Below are positions 5,319 through 6,939 of a DNA stretch of 6,939 bases, in pieces (positions within the stretch are counted from its first letter, which is position 1; every line of letters starts with the position of its first letter). The notes beneath the pieces were generated by a model. That model worked only from the letters and a program-made list of their open reading frames with translations, made no database searches and was not told where the DNA came from. The stretch is from positions 1-6,939 of the forward strand of contig JACQFK010000552.1 in assembly GCA_016200125.1 (NCBI GenBank), in the 5' to 3' direction. The stretch comes from Planctomycetota bacterium (lineage in GTDB: Bacteria; Planctomycetota; MHYJ01; JACPRB01). The position numbers and the translations under genes were made by a program.

Positions 5319-6902
5319 ATGAAACTGATCACCAACGTCCCCTGGTGGCTGATCTCGGCCGGCTTGCACGCCGTGATCCTGATGGGCGCCGCCCTTATCG
5401 TCATCGAGCGCGCCTTCGCCCTCGACACCCCGCCTATCATCATCAGCATGCCCCGGGATCCGGGCGTCGCCCTGCCCCCTCCTCCCGAGACCGTCCGCGA
5501 CGCCTTCACCCGCAAGGGCCTGCCCTCCGACGAGCCCGAGCGCTCGACCAACGACGAGCCCATCATCTGGTTCACCGGAGCCAAGCTATCAAACCACAAC
5601 GAAAGCGCCCATGACGAGAACGACCGCCGGATGAAGGGCGACTCGACGGAGTTCCTCTCCTACAGCCCCGGCGAGGCGGGCGGCCCCCGCGGACGCCAGC
5701 CCGGCAAGACCCCCGGCGTCAACGACAACATCGGCGTCGGACGCGGCGGCGGCGGCGCCGGCCGCTACGGCTTCCGCACCGGCGGAAAGGAAGACCTGAT
5801 CAAGATCGGCGACGGCGGCGGCACCGAGAACGCCGTCACGGCCGCGCTCCGCTGGCTCGCGCGCCACCAGAGCGCCGACGGCAGCTGGAGCGCCTCGGGC
5901 TTCAGCCACAAGTGCGCCCACGGCAAGTGCTCCGGGGCGGGAGAGCAGGACTTCGACACGGGCGTCACCTCCCTCTCCGTCCTCGCCTTCCTCGGCGCCG
6001 GCTACAGCCAGCTCTCGCGCGACGAGTTGAAGGACCCGGTCGCGCCGGAGCTCACGCTCAGCTTCGGCGAGACGGTCAAGAAGGGCCTCCAGTGGCTCAC
6101 CCTGCGCCAGGACCCCGCGGGCTGCGTCGGCGAGCGCGGGCCGAAGTACATGTACAACCACGCGATCGCGGCGCTGGCCCTCTCCGAGGCCTACGGCATG
6201 ACGGCCGCCCCCATCCTCAAGGAGCCCGCGCAGAAGGCGATCAACTTCCTGGTCGCCGCCCAGAACCCCGGCAAGGGCTGGCGCTACAGCGTCGGCTGCC
6301 GCGACAACGACACCTCCGTCACCGGCTGGGCCGTGATGGCCCTCAAGTCGGCCGAGATCTCGGGCCTCGAGTTCCCCAAGGCCGCCGCCGACGGCGCCAT
6401 CGCCTGGTTCAACGAGGCGACCGATCAGAGCGGCTACTATCGCACCGGCTACAATCAGGCGGGCACCGGCAAGGTCTTCGTCCCCGGCAAGAACGAGCAG
6501 TTCGCCGACCACCCCTCGATGTCGGCCGTCGCGGTGATGTCCCGCATCTTCATCGAGAAGCGGCGCAGCCCCGCCCTGTCCGCGGTGAACTCCCTGGTCT
6601 CCGACCTCCCCGCCTGGAAGACCGGGCAGGTGGACTTCTATTACTGGTACTATGGGTCGCTCGCGGTCTTCCAGTACGACGGCCCGAAGGGCCCCTGCTG
6701 GGCGAAGTGGAACGAGCCGATGAAGAACGCGATCGTCCCCCACCAGAAGACCGAGAAGAGCGGCTGCGAGAACGGATCCTGGGATCCGTCCGAGGACCGC
6801 TGGGGCTTCGAGGGCGGCCGGGTGTACGCCGCCGCGATCAACTGCCTCACGCTCGAGGTCTACTACCGTTACGCGCACGTCTTCGGCGGTACCAACCGAT
6901 AG
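5319..6902 (+). CDS. Membrane-anchored prenyltransferase/squalene-oxidase repeat protein with a TonB-like N-terminus
   Basis: 527 residues. Residues 8-29 form a single membrane helix beginning PWWLISAGLHAV; S13 and H17 reproduce the SxxxH motif of TonB transmembrane segments, and a Pro-rich stretch (P53-P56) follows as in TonB. Residues about 60-135 are polar linker and 139-168 are Gly-rich. From 169 onward come alpha/alpha-toroid repeats: RWLARHQSADGSW (W179-W190), GLQWLTLRQ (W259), MYNHAIAALALSEAYG (from 278), GWRY (W321) with DTSVTGW, DFYYWYYG (439-446), GSW (486-488) and GGRVY to LEVYYRY (499-518). This matches the prenyltransferase/squalene-oxidase repeat fold. The DXDD acid motif of squalene-hopene cyclases is not seen, so a binding or scaffold role is as likely as catalysis. 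The single N-terminal helix suggests an N-in, periplasmic-toroid topology. CAGGAGAG (5307-5314) lies before the ATG; the gene is co-directional with the ExbD-like gene and probably in one operon. Substrate and function are unknown. Confidence 0.85.
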   Translation: MKLITNVPWWLISAGLHAVILMGAALIVIERAFALDTPPIIISMPRDPGVALPPPPETVRDAFTRKGLPSDEPERSTNDEPIIWFTGAKLSNHNESAHDENDRRMKGDSTEFLSYSPGEAGGPRGRQPGKTPGVNDNIGVGRGGGGAGRYGFRTGGKEDLIKIGDGGGTENAVTAALRWLARHQSADGSWSASGFSHKCAHGKCSGAGEQDFDTGVTSLSVLAFLGAGYSQLSRDELKDPVAPELTLSFGETVKKGLQWLTLRQDPAGCVGERGPKYMYNHAIAALALSEAYGMTAAPILKEPAQKAINFLVAAQNPGKGWRYSVGCRDNDTSVTGWAVMALKSAEISGLEFPKAAADGAIAWFNEATDQSGYYRTGYNQAGTGKVFVPGKNEQFADHPSMSAVAVMSRIFIEKRRSPALSAVNSLVSDLPAWKTGQVDFYYWYYGSLAVFQYDGPKGPCWAKWNEPMKNAIVPHQKTEKSGCENGSWDPSEDRWGFEGGRVYAAAINCLTLEVYYRYAHVFGGTNR

Positions 6903-6903
6903 A

Positions 6904-6924
6904 CGCCCCCCAAAGCAAGGGGCG
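6904..6924 (+). terminator. Possible hairpin after the toroid-protein gene
   Basis: CGCCCC (6904-6909) and GGGGCG (6919-6924) form a 6-base GC stem with a 9-base loop, one base after the stop codon. No T-tract follows within the window, which ends at 6939, so termination is only suggested. Short GC stems arise easily by chance in DNA of this composition. Confidence 0.25.
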
Positions 6925-6939
6925 CCCCGGAGCACTCCG

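Noticed and set aside
5319..6902. Calling the 527-residue protein a squalene-hopene cyclase
   Set aside because: It has one membrane anchor, a long linker and no DXDD motif, and the repeat fold alone does not establish cyclase activity.

Overview
The window looks like a chromosomal segment of a high-GC bacterium, most likely an uncultivated member of the Planctomycetota. This is an inference from three things: strong G/C preference at third codon positions, a 'prenyltransferase/squalene-oxidase repeat' protein whose layout (membrane anchor, Gly-rich linker, WLARHQ.DGSW-type repeats, YYWYYG, LEVYYRY C-terminus) is, from memory, typical of planctomycete genomes, and a canonical -24/-12 (sigma-54) promoter in front of it. 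No rRNA, tRNA, CRISPR array, insertion sequence or phage gene was seen. All genes read on the + strand.

Region 1 (1-3163) is a housekeeping translation cluster: the 3' end of rpmE (ribosomal protein bL31, with an unusual Ala/Pro/Lys-rich tail), prfA (release factor 1), prmC (the methyltransferase that modifies the GGQ glutamine of release factors) and an uncharacterised Cys-motif protein. prfA/prmC overlap as GTGA and prmC/hypothetical as ATGA, so these genes are probably translationally coupled. The release factor and its modifying enzyme are made from one transcript.

Region 2 (3164-4637) holds murA, the first committed enzyme of peptidoglycan synthesis, with its own AT-rich promoter region. 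It is bracketed by two AT-rich palindromes (centres at 3192 and 4589) that share the same symmetry and a central ACCGT core, and a third related hairpin follows at 4605-4637. These could be intrinsic-terminator-like elements at the gene ends, or operator-type sites.

Region 3 (4638-6939) is the most interesting part. A short structured intergenic region carries a GC-rich dyad with an extra half-site, then a near-consensus sigma-54 promoter (4739-4755). Behind it lie two genes: an ExbD/TolR-family subunit of a proton-driven energy-transducing complex, and a 527-residue protein. The latter starts with a TonB-like membrane anchor (PW..., SxxxH, then a Pro-rich stretch) but carries an alpha/alpha-toroid (prenyltransferase/squalene-cyclase repeat) domain where TonB would have its receptor-binding domain. 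Together they suggest an energy-transducing module in which an ExbB/ExbD-type motor acts on a toroid-bearing effector, under enhancer-dependent transcription. No ExbB/TolQ gene is visible. The module's function is unknown; the link is inferred from sequence motifs and gene adjacency.
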